Assembly: GCA_011947345.1 (NCBI GenBank)
Contig: JAAVTG010000554.1
Coordinates: forward strand, 186,001 to 250,000
Reading direction: 5' to 3'
Origin: Phytophthora quininea
Taxonomy: Eukaryota > Oomycota > Peronosporomycetes > Peronosporales > Peronosporaceae
DNA length: 64,000 nt
A program made the position numbers and the translations under genes. This document shows positions 12,101 to 23,300 of this stretch, piece after piece. Each line of letters opens with the position of its first letter. Position 1 is the first letter of the stretch. The notes beneath the pieces are model-generated. The model searched no databases. It saw nothing but the letters and a program-made list of their open reading frames with translations, and was not told where the DNA came from.

Positions 12101-13788
12101 GCGATGAATATACACGAGCGCCTCGAGGATCTGGCGAAACATGGTCCAGATCTTGTCGGGGTCTTTCCACAACGCCCCTTGTCGATCACTTCCCGTAGAG
12201 CATTTCCTCCGCAGTATTCCATCTGAATATATAACTTTTCGAATTTTCGCTTCTTGGGCGGTACTAGACTTTTATGTGGCAGCTCTTTGCGTTGAAATGC
12301 ATCGCTTTCATCCTCACTCGAGTCTGAGATTTCCTCCATCGGAGCTTCTTCTAGCGTCTCCCACTCGAAACCATCGTCTGGATAGCTCTGAGAATTAAAC
12401 TGATGCGAAGAGGACAATTGGAACGAGTGGCTGCTTCCACGAAGACTGCGATTCTCCTGTCTAGACGACGACCAGAGCCCAGTACTGCTGCCCATGGTGC
12501 CAAGCCAGTCATCTTCGTCTTCGTCTGTTGACGTCATAGCTCCCATCGCATCCTCAATGCCAGACGACAGACTCGCATCTCCATACATATCCTCCTTTCC
12601 ACTACTCTCCACAGCGCCACCCAGCACGCTGTCATCGTCGCTCTCATCGCTCCCGTCAAGACTGGAGCCATCCTCATCGCCACTGCCGCTCTCGCCCTCA
12701 ATCCACGCCTGGAAATACCGCACAATGTGGCGATGCTGCATCCGTGAGATCGTCTTCACTTCTCGCAAAATCTTCTTCTTCATAGTCTTGTCGTCCGGGT
12801 CCAACTTCACCTTTTTAACAGCGTAGAGCTGTCTGTCGAGTCGGTTCCGTACCTTCACTACCTCTCCTCCTCCTCCACGTCCAAGCAATCCAAGCTCATG
12901 GAAATCGCCATGATACCGCGATTGGTATCGCTCCGCAGCAGCGACGGCGTCTAGTTCTGACATGTCCGAGTCCGAGTCCGAGCTGTCCTCTCTCCTAGAA
13001 CTGTCTTCCGTTTGCCGCTCGTAAATACTCGACGCGCTCTCTAGATCATCTCTACTCTCTCCATCGCTACCATCAGACTCTCCGTCGATACTGGACCTGT
13101 GTCTCCTCCGCCTCCGTCGCGTCTTCTTGATGGATTCTCGCTTCTTCTTCTCGGCATCGATCAACGCCAAGATCTCCTCGTTCTTGGCTCTCGCCTGCTC
13201 CTCCTGCAGCTGCTGTAGCGCATCCTCCGCCAGCTTCTCCTTAGTCTCCATATCCTGCTGCCGTGTCATCATCTGGTCGAAGAAGGATGACTGGTCTTTC
13301 AGATGGTCCTGGATGAAATCGGTGGCGAACACCACCAGGTCGTACACGGACTCGTCCCCCACTTTTCCAGGGCCAACTTCTCCATCCCATTGGTCAATTT
13401 GGCTGTCTCTGTGTCTGACAGTCCATGCCTCGCCTCCACTGTGATGTTGGGAGGCTGCTTGAGCGGGTACGCTCTGGTCAGATCAAAGTGTAGCAGCACT
13501 TCGGCCGTCGTAGCTGAGCCTGGCATGGCTTCACAGAGCAGTCTAATGGCGAAGATGTAGGTGTATAGTGGAGTGGAGCTCTGCAGGGTCAGGTCCTGGT
13601 CGTAGATAGCCTGCAGGACCTCCAGCTCTTGCGCTTGCAAGGCCTTGGCTTGGCTTAGAGTCTCTGCGTCGAAAGGGGCATCCACTGGCGCATAAGCGTC
13701 TACAGAAGCAGCACATCGAGTGAGAGAGTGGGTGTATACATGTATTACGGCGCTAGCTACCTCTCTTCTTGGCCTTCTTGCGGCCCAT
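9129..13788 (-). CDS. GCN2: GCN2-type eIF2alpha kinase (RWD, kinase, HisRS-like)
   Basis: Amino-acid-starvation kinase that senses uncharged tRNA and phosphorylates eIF2alpha. Exons 13788-13761, 13699-11279 and 11213-9129. Order of domains: RWD (about residues 10-140), a charged Glu/Arg coiled region, then a protein kinase with glycine loop [11 protein letters not shown] and AVKKVKL lysine. A long acidic Ser/Asp insert in the N-lobe is typical of eIF2alpha kinases. Next come [11 protein letters not shown] and DFGLA, a [10 protein letters not shown] activation segment, and a HisRS-like domain beginning [14 protein letters not shown]. The frame is broken at G/C runs 13356-13360 and 12175-12178; one base restored at each gives exactly 1512 codons (1511 aa). 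A degenerate second kinase domain, as in yeast and human GCN2, is not visible. Confidence 0.95.
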
Positions 13789-13850
13789 GGACCGAGGAGA
13801 CGTGGATGAACGGTGCGAGATGGGGTGTACCACAAGTGTACCAACGACAA

Positions 13851-15073
13851 CTACATCTTGGTGGCATACCAGTCGATCACTTTGGCGTTGGTCTTGACCA
13901 AGTGGAAGACTCGTTGGATGCTTGGGTACGTGTCAGTGATGGTGGTGGGGATGCCATCGAGGCGACCGCTTGTGAGAATCAGCACCAACGTGTAGACGGC
14001 CAGATCGGCAACGGTGAGCGTCTCTCCAGCTGAATACTGAGCGTCGTTGCGGACGATGAGCTTCTCGACCGTGTCGAGGGTTTTGGGGACGGTATGGTCG
14101 GTGATGAACGCTCGCAGCTTCCGCAGCTTCTCCGGATCCTTCTCCCAGTACGTCTTGCGCCACTCGGGCGACGCGTGCATCTCGTCGATGGGGGTGAACA
14201 CTTCGTCCACCTTGAAGGCAGCGACGGGGTCGGTGGTCGGATAGAGGCCCGAGAGACTACCGGCGTAGCGGAGGATCGCCTGCGATTGAGCCATCACCTC
14301 CCCGTCGATCTCGAGCACCGGCACCTGGTGGAACGGCAGCTTCTGTTTGAGTTCGTCCACTTCTGCGACCGAGATGTGGACGTCTTCGAACTCGACGTCA
14401 CCGAGGTAGAACGCCAGACGAATGGGCTCCGCGCGACCGGGGAATGGCAGGTAGATGAGTCTGAGCTTGGGGATGTCGTGAGGGAGGCTGAGCCACTCCT
14501 TCACCTTCGCATGTTGATCGACCTTCCTGAACACCGCGGCTAGCAGCTTGAAGCTGTCCAGAGTTGTTGTGGGCACATGTTCGATGCAGCCAGAGCGCAC
14601 CAGCTTCACCCACGCGAAGATCGCCAACTCATGGACGGAAATGGCTGCGGACTGGAAAATGGGGAGCTGCTGCATCTTTTCCAGGCGATCTGAGAGCAAA
14701 CGTGCGTAGCGGGGAATGTGACGGTGGCGAGCTCCTCGCAGAGCTCTTTCTTCTTGCCGACGTCCGTCTCGCGGATAATGGGGTTGAATTGCTGCTCCAT
14801 TTCGCTGAGAGCGTGCAGGAACTCATCCACTTTGAGGGCTGCGTAGGGCGAGTTGGTCGGGTATAAGCCGCTGAGCCGAGCCGCGTAGCGGAGAATGGCG
14901 TACGGCTGCGTCATGGCGACTCCATCCACCTCCAACACTGGAGGTTGGCCCAACGGCTGTCCTTTGATATTGATGCGGTTCTCTTTGAAAGGCACCCCAC
15001 CGATATAGAAGGCCAGGCACGCAGCCTCAGCGGGGCCTGGGGTCGGGATGTACGTGAGCTTGAGCGACGGCAT
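13851..15073 (-). CDS. tandem two-domain glutathione S-transferase
   Basis: Two sigma/alpha-like GST units joined in one reading frame with no stop between them. Unit 1 starts MPSLKLTYIPTPG at 15073 and unit 2 starts near PKLRLIYLPFPGRAEPIRL. Both have the thioredoxin-fold N-domain, a PVLE(V/I)DG cis-Pro strand and an all-helical C-domain. Unit 2 has the canonical glutathione site (Tyr in LIYLP, PGRAEPIRL, AQSQAILRY). Unit 1 has PGPAEAACL and TQPYAILRY, so the Ser that holds the glutamyl part of glutathione is replaced by Pro. The frame is broken once at GGGG 14711-14714, inside unit 1; one base restored gives 407 aa. A strong oomycete initiator lies 29-44 bp upstream. Likely conjugates electrophiles such as plant defence compounds. 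Confidence 0.88.
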
Positions 15074-15101
15074 TTGAGTAAGTGGTTGATGTCTTGGGTG
15101 G

Positions 15102-15117
15102 AAGATGAAGAATGAGC
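15102..15117 (-). promoter_or_regulatory. oomycete initiator of the tandem GST gene
   Basis: Minus-strand GCTCATTCTTCATCTT matches the oomycete core promoter consensus GCTCATTYYNCAWTTT at nearly every position and ends 29 bp before the ATG at 15073. Confidence 0.75.
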
Positions 15118-15423
15118 AGCTACGTTCAAGTGACTGTACCTGATACCTCCGTTTGAAGTTCACGGCGTGTCCGTGAGCAAGCAAGGAATTCCTGAGCTCG
15201 GGGCTCGTCGCGAACAAGTCTCTCCATCGATCAAGCCTTGCAAAAGAGGTAGCCGACCTTGCATTCTCATCGCACGTACACATTGGAATATTTGGTAAAG
15301 GCTGCTGCGAAGCATCATGTCTGTTCATTTGTTCAATTTGTTCGCAGGTTGGTGGCAACGATGCCGATTCACCAGAAGAAGTGCATCGATCTGAAGAAGT
15401 AGCAAACAATGGCATTCTCAAAC
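15118..15423. other. intergenic region, GST promoter side to oxidoreductase 3' end
   Basis: About 300 bp between the GST promoter and the end of the minus-strand oxidoreductase. Only a shadow open frame crosses it. I see nothing else. Confidence 0.4.
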
Positions 15424-16466
15424 TTACATTGTGATGCGGTTCACCCTCTCGGTCTTCTTGGCCTCCTCGATGATGCGGATCTGCTCCACCACATCCTGCG
15501 GATCCACCACCAGCGACTCCTCTCCACGCACCACCGCCGCGATGTTCTTGTAGTACACCTCGTACGACCCGAGCTTGCTGGGCACCACGCGGGTCTCTCC
15601 GGTTGCCGCGTCCGTGAACTTGCCGAACGTCGACTCGGGCTCCTGGCCCCAACCTTCGTCACCAGGTCGCTTGCCGGCACGCAGCGAATCCTCCTGGATG
15701 TCCTCGCCGTACTTCTCGAACGTGCCCTTGGAGCCCACGACGGTGTACTTCGGTCCGGGGTTCTTGACGAGCATGCCGGCGCTCAGAATGATCTCCCGCT
15801 GCGGGAACTTGTCGTACTTGAAGTCGAGGCGGAAGAAGTCGTCGTTCTCGGCTCCTTCGCGCTGGATCTGCACGTCGGAGGTGACGGCGTCAGGCACGCC
15901 AAAGAGCTGCAGAGCCTGGTCCACCACGTGTGCTCCCAAGTCGTAGAGTACTCCACCACAGAGTCCCTTCTTCTCCTTCCAGTAGCCTTTCATGTTGGGA
16001 CGATAGCGGTCGTAGTGCACCTCGAACTTCTGCACTTCCCCAAAGTGCCGTCCTCGATGAGTGACCGCACGGTGAGGAAGTCACTGTCGAAGCGGCGGTT
16101 GTGGAACACGGAGAAGGTGACGCCGTTGGTCTTGGCAATGGCGCAAAGCTCTTGAGCCTGCTGGGCATTGACACAGAGCGGCTTGTCCACCACCACGTGG
16201 CGCTTGGCCTCCATGGCCTGCTTGGCCTGCTCGAAGTGCACGGTGGTGGGGGTGGAGATGACCACGAGCTGCACGTCGGTGGCCAGCAGCTCGTCCATGG
16301 AGCGTACGATCTTGGGGGCGGGTGTCAACGACTGACTCTTGTTGGTGGAGCGCTCCAGCACGTGGGTGAGGTCGAAGAGACCGGAGCTCATGAGCAGTGG
16401 GGCGTGGAAGACGCTGGAGCCGGTGCCGAAGCCGACAAGGCCGACGGGGATCTTGGATGGTGCCAT
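15424..16466 (-). CDS. Gfo/Idh/MocA oxidoreductase, inverted copy A
   Basis: NAD(P)-dependent sugar or polyol dehydrogenase. Almost identical to copy B at 17315-18358, on the opposite strand. N-terminal Rossmann fold with VGLVGFGTGSS, the family VVDKPLCVN motif (EKP variant), FHNRRFDSDF, and GGVLYDLGAHVVDQ carrying the catalytic Asp/His pair. Closest remembered relatives are bacterial YdgJ/IolW scyllo-inositol dehydrogenases, which share FHAPL, HNRR.DSDFLT and the D.LGAH..DQ segments. The frame breaks at CCCC 16038-16041 where copy B has five bases, so this copy is 1043 bp against 1044. It is otherwise intact, encodes RITM at the end against RITV in copy B, and has its own strong promoter. 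Intronless. Confidence 0.9.
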
Positions 16467-16484
16467 GATTGTTGCGATTGTTGG

Positions 16485-16499
16485 AAAATTGCAAAGTGA
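16485..16499 (-). promoter_or_regulatory. oomycete initiator plus flank, oxidoreductase copy A
   Basis: Minus-strand TCACTTTGCAATTTT fits TCAYTYYNCAWTTT exactly and lies 19-33 bp before the ATG at 16466. No such element is visible at the matching place before copy B. Confidence 0.75.
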
Positions 16500-17314
16500 G
16501 TGAGCACAGGAAGCGAAAGAGCTTGTTGGACAAGTCCGTCTTTGTATCGTACTCTCCCCAGAAATCATGACGTGAAAAGCTTTCGTAGCTGGGCGCTGGC
16601 CACCGCAAAACAAGTATGACAACTGCGATGCGCTGCAACAGGGGAGTCACGTCATTCGAATGTGCAAAAGGTAGTTGTCATGGTGACCAAGCCGAGTCTT
16701 CGTCCTCCACGGAGCTCCTCGAGAGGAGTGTGGGTATCTTCGCATGGCCGCCCACGACCGGTTGTCTGTCGATGAAAGAGCACTGCAATACGAACCCGTC
16801 CCGCGAATTCAACTGGACCTGCCACGCCGTTGCAAAATGCTCATGAAAACTGTGGGTTTACGCTGGAGTATGATCACGAGCAGCGCGTTGCGACTATGGC
16901 AACCTCCACGGCTGTGCCGTGGATCAGCAGCAGGTTAGCTTACGTTGGAATCGGCCAAAATTGAGTTGATGCAGCACCTTCACTCACGATAACTCTTCTT
17001 GACGAACCAGGACAGCACTACGAGCCAGGCCGTGGTGGCAAAAGCAGCAGCATTCGCCCATTTGATATTCAACTTTACATCATTGGAGGCTATGCATGTA
17101 GCTGGGCCTGGTTCTTGTGGGGATCTTCGCGGCTTGTCTTCCAGCGGATGGCATGCACATGTTGCCCCGCCCGGTTCTGCGCGCTCATCACTTCATCGTG
17201 GTCCGAGACACCAAGCAGCAGTCCTCTCTGAGTCAGTGACGTCGACAATTGGCGGTCTCACTTCAGGATTTGCGTCATAGCGCACACCACCAAAGTTTCC
17301 TCTTCCCTGCTACG
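16500..17314. other. spacer between inverted oxidoreductase genes
   Basis: About 815 bp separating the two divergent copies. The spacer flanks do not look like each other's reverse complement, so the duplication boundary sits at or very near the start codons. No gene is visible; short open frames on both strands show no domains. Confidence 0.5.
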
Positions 17315-18358
17315 ATGGCTCCGTCCAAGATCCCCGTCGGCCTTGTCGGCTTCGGCACCGGCTCCAGCGTCTTCCACGCCCCACTGCTCATGAGCTCCGG
17401 TCTCTTCGACCTCACCCACGTGCTGGAGCGCTCCACCAACAAGAGTCAGTCGTTGACACCCGCCCCCAAGATCGTACGCTCCATGGACGAGCTGCTGGCC
17501 ACCGACGTGCAGCTCGTGGTCATCTCCACCCCCACCACCGTGCACTTCGAGCAGGCCAAGCAGGCCATGGAGGCCAAGCGCCACGTGGTGGTGGACAAGC
17601 CGCTCTGTGTCAATGCCCAGCAGGCTCAAGAGCTTTGCGCCATTGCCAAGACCAACGGCGTCACCTTCTCCGTGTTCCACAACCGCCGCTTCGACAGTGA
17701 CTTCCTCACCGTGCGGTCACTCATCGAGGACGGCACTTTGGGGGAAGTGCAGAAGTTCGAGGTGCACTACGACCGCTATCGTCCCAACATGAAAGGCTAC
17801 TGGAAGGAGAAGAAGGGACTCTGTGGTGGAGTACTCTACGACTTGGGAGCACACGTGGTGGACCAGGCTCTGCAGCTCTTTGGCGTGCCCGACGCCGTCA
17901 CCTCCGACGTGCAGATCCAGCGCGAAGGAGCCGAGAACGACGACTTCTTCCGCCTCGACTTCAAGTACGACAAGTTCCCGCAGCGGGAGATCATTCTGAG
18001 CGCCGGCATGCTCGTCAAGAACCCCGGACCGAAGTACACCGTCGTGGGCTCCAAGGGCACGTTCGAGAAGTACGGCGAGGACATCCAGGAGGATTCGCTG
18101 CGTGCCGGCAAGCGACCTGGTGACGAAGGTTGGGGCCAGGAGCCCGAGTCGACGTTCGGCAAGTTCACGGACGCGGCAACCGGAGAGGCCCGCGTGGTCC
18201 CCAGCAAGCTCGGGTCGTACGAGGTGTACTACAAGAACATTGCGGCGGTGGTGCGTGGAGAGGAGTCGCTGGTGGTGAATCCGCAGGACGTGGTGGAGCA
18301 GATCCGCATCATCGAGGAGGCCAAGAAGACCGAGAGGGTGAACCGCATTACGGTATAA
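17315..18358 (+). CDS. Gfo/Idh/MocA oxidoreductase, copy B
   Basis: Uninterrupted 347-aa version of the enzyme described for copy A. Rossmann motif GFGTGSSVFHAPLL near residues 13-26, DKP motif near residue 95, catalytic-type YDLGAHVVDQ near residue 180, and a C-terminal alpha/beta substrate domain ending in VVEQIRIIEEAKKTERVNR. The ATG at 17315 is chosen because homology to copy A starts exactly there; an in-frame start at 17249 adds residues that copy A lacks. Substrate is unknown; inositol, glucose or a galactoside are possible from the family. Differences from copy A at the protein level are few (A/T, N/D and V/M near the C-terminus). Confidence 0.93.
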   Translation: MAPSKIPVGLVGFGTGSSVFHAPLLMSSGLFDLTHVLERSTNKSQSLTPAPKIVRSMDELLATDVQLVVISTPTTVHFEQAKQAMEAKRHVVVDKPLCVNAQQAQELCAIAKTNGVTFSVFHNRRFDSDFLTVRSLIEDGTLGEVQKFEVHYDRYRPNMKGYWKEKKGLCGGVLYDLGAHVVDQALQLFGVPDAVTSDVQIQREGAENDDFFRLDFKYDKFPQREIILSAGMLVKNPGPKYTVVGSKGTFEKYGEDIQEDSLRAGKRPGDEGWGQEPESTFGKFTDAATGEARVVPSKLGSYEVYYKNIAAVVRGEESLVVNPQDVVEQIRIIEEAKKTERVNRITV

Positions 18359-18709
18359 ACTTCGAGACAGCGCTATTGAACTTGTCGATCGATTGCTCGC
18401 TAGTTTCACGTCGAGGTTCTTGTGTATAAGGACAGAGCAATATTTCTGCTGCATTGCTCGTGCAAGTGTTAATATTTTGCTGTTGTTCACGAAGTGTTGT
18501 CGTTTAATCGGTTCGTCAGCGTGAAGTTGTCAGCGAACCGCTTGTCAGCCAGTTGAATCTGTTGCCACGTACAAAAGATATCCAGGTGAGTCCTGACAGA
18601 CAAGCAACACCACAAGTTAATGCAATCACCTCTTCGAAAGTGCTTTCTAGCAGCTCTCGCAGCCGCATATTTTCCGCTTTCAATGCTGCGTTTAGTTCCA
18701 ACGCGTGTG
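18359..18709 (-). other. possible coiled-coil tail of the NHL gene
   Basis: Minus strand between about 18705 and 18487 encodes ALELNAALKAENMRLRELL-like heptads, then a second good-looking segment ending NRLNDNTS with a stop at 18487. They lie in different frames from the NHL exon, and no convincing intron joins them. I list it as coding potential, not as a gene model. Confidence 0.35.
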
Positions 18710-20300
18710 CTAGAGCAGGAGAACACTCGCAACAACACTCTGCGGGTTGCTCTCAGACTGGTTCTCGCTGAGCTCGACGGGACTTGGACTGAGTTTCTCA
18801 ATCCTGTGAATCGAACCAATACCAGTTAGACGGCGCGACTAAACACGAGGCAGTTCGAGATGACATACGGTGCGGGCTCTGTAGCGGTTGAATTCGGCGA
18901 TTCCATGTCGGTGTTGATATCTCGTTCAGAATAGCAGGATGGAGCGCTCACTGGCCTGGTTTCCAGTAATTTTTGTTTAGCACTAGCATTTTTCGTTGAC
19001 TTGGTCTGCGTTGTAATGTCCACGAGCGGTAGCAATTTAATCACATTCTCGTCGCCATCGCATATCACTAACTGGGGGCTGGAGGCGTCTTCTCCATACT
19101 TCTGACGAAGACAAGTAATTCCCAGCGGAAGAAACAGCTCCTGGTTGCGTGGAGTTTGAGGAATGCTGCCGACCTCGATCGTACGCACCCAGGAGAACGA
19201 CAGACACTCTCCAAAAGCTTCATAACTGCGGCCAACTTGGCGGATACTGGTGTTCCCTCTGTCAGCAACGAAAAACGAATTGGTGTCGCCGTTCGCTCCC
19301 CAGCACAAGTCAACCGGTTGGTCGAACAACGCAACGTCACAATTGCCGTTCGTATATCCTGGTCGGGTTTGCCCGCATATCGTGCGAACTTGCCATGGAG
19401 ATCTTTTGTCTAGAGGTGGAAGTAGGCCACGGATGCAATTGTTCATCGTGTCCACGACCAGAATTTCGCCATGGGGCCCTGCAAGTACAGCGGACGGACT
19501 TCGAAACAGTGCTTGCGTTCCGTCCGGTGTCCAGACAATCGAGTTCCGCGTTCGCTTCTCTAGTCTCCATCGACATGTACCTTCCTGCAATCGTCCTGAC
19601 GATCAATTTACCACTAGTAGCAGCTTGTCGGATGTGCCGGATGCAGTGGTTGCCGGTGTCAGCGACGACAATTGTGCCATCCACGAGTTCACACACTCCT
19701 GATGGTGAATTGAAGCTGCAGTCCGACGCAGATCCGTCTCGCCACCCTTTCTTACCGTTACCTGCGAAGGTGAACATCTCCACGCCGTGTGCGAGCTCGC
19801 TGACTCCAGCTAGGACGCTCCTACTGGGCAGAGCTGCTAGTTTGATCCTGTGGTGACCTGTATCACACACGAAGAGATGTCTCTCATCCGCCGATGCTGC
19901 TATTCCTTTCGGCGCAAGAAGTCCTGAATTGGCCACCGTCTTGACTTGATATCTCCGTCTTGTCTTCGAATGCATGCTACAACTGGAGTCTCGAACCGCA
20001 AAGCGAACAGCGTTGTTCTACTAGCAAAAAAGCGTTAGTGAAGCACCATCACCACCGTTGATTCCTTCGTACATGTGCATCCGTGAACACGAGTGTTCCG
20101 TCTTTGAGTGCGTAGATCCCGAACGGCCGATTCATCTCCGCCTCCCGAGCATCTCCATCCACAAAGCCTCTCTTCCCATTCCCCACGACGTCCATTGCCC
20201 CAGTCTTCAATCGTTCCCAAGTGCAACCGTCCTGAACGGCCGTGTCATTTTTGCAAAACCGCTTCGGGCGGCCGTTGGTCACGGCGACCACCGTCAGTCC
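18710..20300 (-). CDS. NHL-repeat beta-propeller protein
   Basis: Repeated NHL blades are clear: GNGKRGFVDGDAREAEMNRPFGIY, LKDGTLVFTDAHNNAVRF (across a splice), GIAASADERHLFVCDTGHHRIKL, GNGKKGWRDGSASDCSFNSPSGV, ELVDGTIVVADTGNHCIR and GEILVVDTMNNCIRGL. An intron with CTAAC lies near 20030. Another intron starts GTATGT (about 18875), with branch CTAAC and acceptor CAG at about 18811. The frame changes once around 19500-19600. The 5' end is unclear: a TTTTCAG acceptor at 20301-20302 suggests an upstream exon overlapping the divergent coiled-coil gene. The strict stop is at 18710. Minus-strand sequence down to 18487 still reads as leucine-rich coiled coil, so the true C-terminus may lie there. 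Likely a scaffold; partner unknown. Confidence 0.7.
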
Positions 20301-20335
20301 CTGAAAACCACCGCGAGGAACGCACTCGGTCAGCG

Positions 20336-23300
20336 ATGGACCGCTCCATGACGCGTTCGGGGTGCGACTGCGGTCCAAGAGCACCGCCGACAACCAGGGA
20401 ACGGTCGAAGACTCGAAAGGGTCGACCCCTGATCGCGGCCGGGATATCTTGCTGCGACTATTGAAGCAGATCACCGAGTTCCTGGAGCGCAAGGAGATGC
20501 TGAGCTCTCGCGTGGCAGCGTCCAGGGAGTGGCGCAAGAGCCGCAGTCGACGGCGGTCCGAGAGCAACAATCTGTTCGAAGTGGTGATCCAAGTGTGCGA
20601 GCAGCGAATGCGAAGACTCAAGCGATCGGTGCGTGGGTTAACAAGAACCAATACAAAGGAGAAGAAGCTGACGATACATATTGTGGCTTTTGTGGGGTTT
20701 TAGACGTCGGGATTCGGACGAGATCAGGACGAGTTGGGTGCTCAAACCCCGAGGGTGTTGGTGGCGGAAGCGATCGTGCAGGAGCTGCTGGTGAGTTTGA
20801 TGGAGCTCAAGATGAAGGAGAAGGAGAGTCTGGTCATGGACGAAGCGGAGACGGTGGAGATCATGAAGAAGCTGCATGTGCACCTGCAGAAAGACGAGGA
20901 GAAGGTGGGTTGGCTGATTAGCTTGAAGGAGAATGGGGTCTTTTCTTACCGTCATTCCGCTTTGGTTGAGAAGGTTCGCAATCGCGTGTGTGTCGGCGCA
21001 GGAGACGAGCAGCAGCTGGAAGAGTTGCAACTGATGCTGAGGACGGACTTCCTGGAGGAGGTGGCGAGCGCAGATAGCCCCCAGAAGCGGCAGCAAGAGA
21101 ACTCTGCGGCCAACAATGAAGCGTCGCTGCAGTTTGCGTGGGAGACGATCGATGACCAGAAGAAGGAGATCATCCGGCTGCGCGCAGAGAACGAAGAGCT
21201 CAAGCTCTCGTCGAGCTCGTATGACTCGAGATCGTCTCAGAGAACATCGTTCTTGGACGAGGAGCCCTCCAAGGTGATCAAACTTTTGCGCTTGCAGCTC
21301 TCCTCCCACCATGACAAAAACCTTGACATTCTGCATGACCACATCCAGCGACTAGAGAGGGCTCTGCACAGCACGACGACTTCGTCCAGGAAAAGCAGTC
21401 GAGCTTGGGATGGATCCAGATCGACGATCAGCTCGAGTCGTAGCGCCGATAAGGAAGAGATGTCGGTGCTTTCCCGTAGCACCGTCGGGACTGACTTCTC
21501 GCGGACTCAGGTGTCGAGACGGAAATGCGAAGAGTGCCGCAAAAGCTCTGCGTCCCTGCTAGCGCTTCGATCGGAAGTGAAGCAGCTTCGAGCGCACGCT
21601 ACGTCGGACGAGGAGTCCCTACTGCAAGCGGAAAAGACCGCGCACAATTTCAGCGAGAAAATGCCGCTCTCTCCACTGCGCTGCTCACTGCCAAGCAAAA
21701 GCAGGAGGAGCTCCGACAAATGATCCTGGATCTGACCCAGGAGAAACACCAGCTGCAGAACTTGAGCGATTCGGAGCAGCGAACGACTGATCGCACGGTG
21801 CAGCTGCTGAAAGAGCAGCTTGGTGTTCTACAAGAGCAAAAGCTCATCAAAAGCGCAAGTTTGACGAACTTGTTGGCAAATATGACTCTGAAATGGACGC
21901 CAAGCGGACGTTGGCAACGAGCCACGCAGACCTACAGGGCATGCATGAAAAGTTGAAACAGTCCACGGCAGAATTGCAGTCACGAGTGGCAAATCTTGAA
22001 GAAGCTGCGAAGCGATGCAGCGAAGCAGTAAAAGCGAAAGATGCTGGTCTGAAAGACCTCCGAGATCAACTGGAAACGATCGAGCAGAGAGGGAGATCAG
22101 CAACATGCGAACTGAAGGAGAAACAAGTCCAGCTAGACGACGCGACGTGTGAAGTGGTAAACTTGCAGGTTCAGGTGGAGAAACTCGAGACTGAGAAGCG
22201 CAAGATGGCCGGCGAAAGTGAACGACTGCTGCAGACGCTGGACGAATGCAGACGGAAGAACCAGCGGCTTGAAAAGGGCTTTGAAGAGCTGAAGCAAGGA
22301 AAGGAACTGCTGACGAGTTTGCAAAAGTAGAGAGAGGGGCGTCAGCACTTCAGCTAGACGAATTAAAGCAAGCTCGAGAGCAAATGACCTCGTTAAAGAT
22401 GCAGCTCTCGTCTGCAAAGACGGAGTGTTCCAAGCTGGAACAAGCTTTGACAGAGCGCAAGAAAAGCGAGAACCAGCTTCGAGAACAAGGAGAATCAATG
22501 CAGGCTCGCAACGAAGACGATTTGAGGCGGTTGCACCAAGAGCTGGAAGTATCGAGACAGGAATGCAAGGCACTTGAGGAGAATATCACCTCCCAGCAGA
22601 CGCTGCAAGCCAAACTCGAAGCAATGGACTCAATGAGCAAGGGGCACGTGGAACGCATCGACACCTTATTGCAGGAGCTGACGGAATCGAAGACAGCCAT
22701 GTTGATGTGGATGAACAAGTACAACGCTACCAATGAAGACAAGAAAACGCTTGAAAGCGACATGAAGATAGTGTCCGACGAGCAGTACAGTCTCCAGCGA
22801 CAGGTGGAGCAGCTTAAAGCTGATCGAGATGCGGTTGTTCTTGCTAAAACGATGACGAGTCAAGAGAATGAGGAGTGTGGAAGGCAGTTGTCGTCTCTTA
22901 GGGAACAACAGCGTATCATGGAACGAGAGCATCGAGCTGCCGATCAAGAAAAGAAATCACTCAAGAAACTCGTTCAGACTCTACAGGCTCGACCAGAACT
23001 GCAGCAGCGCGCATTCCGAGAGATGTTGATGTCCTGTCAACGAGGAACAGAGCGCTCCCTAAACCATCTTTCCGAGCGTGTGGACATTACTCTGAAGAAA
23101 TTGGATGGCGTCGAAAAAAGCTACCAGACACTGAAAACTCGTCTCGCACGCAGCACAACTACCAGGGGGTGGCGGACACTCGAAGGCTCTCAAGCCGTTG
23201 CCACCGCAGATTGTTGTCCAGGACGGCGATTTTCTAAGCAACGCTGGGGCCGGGTTTTCACTGTCTGTATCGCAACCCGTTTGGCTGGAAGCCATAACAC

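Noticed and set aside
12037..13362. Separate short kinase gene ending within the kinase domain
   Set aside because: The conserved kinase sequence continues at once in the next frame after CCCC 12175-12178, so this is the middle of GCN2 and not a truncated kinase.
13851..14699. Single GST gene starting at MLSDRLEKM
   Set aside because: The first 70 residues of this frame are the C-terminal helices of the preceding GST unit, so it is the rear part of the tandem protein and not an independent start.
17249..17314. In-frame upstream start for oxidoreductase copy B
   Set aside because: Identity with copy A begins exactly at the ATG at 17315; the extra 22 residues have no counterpart.
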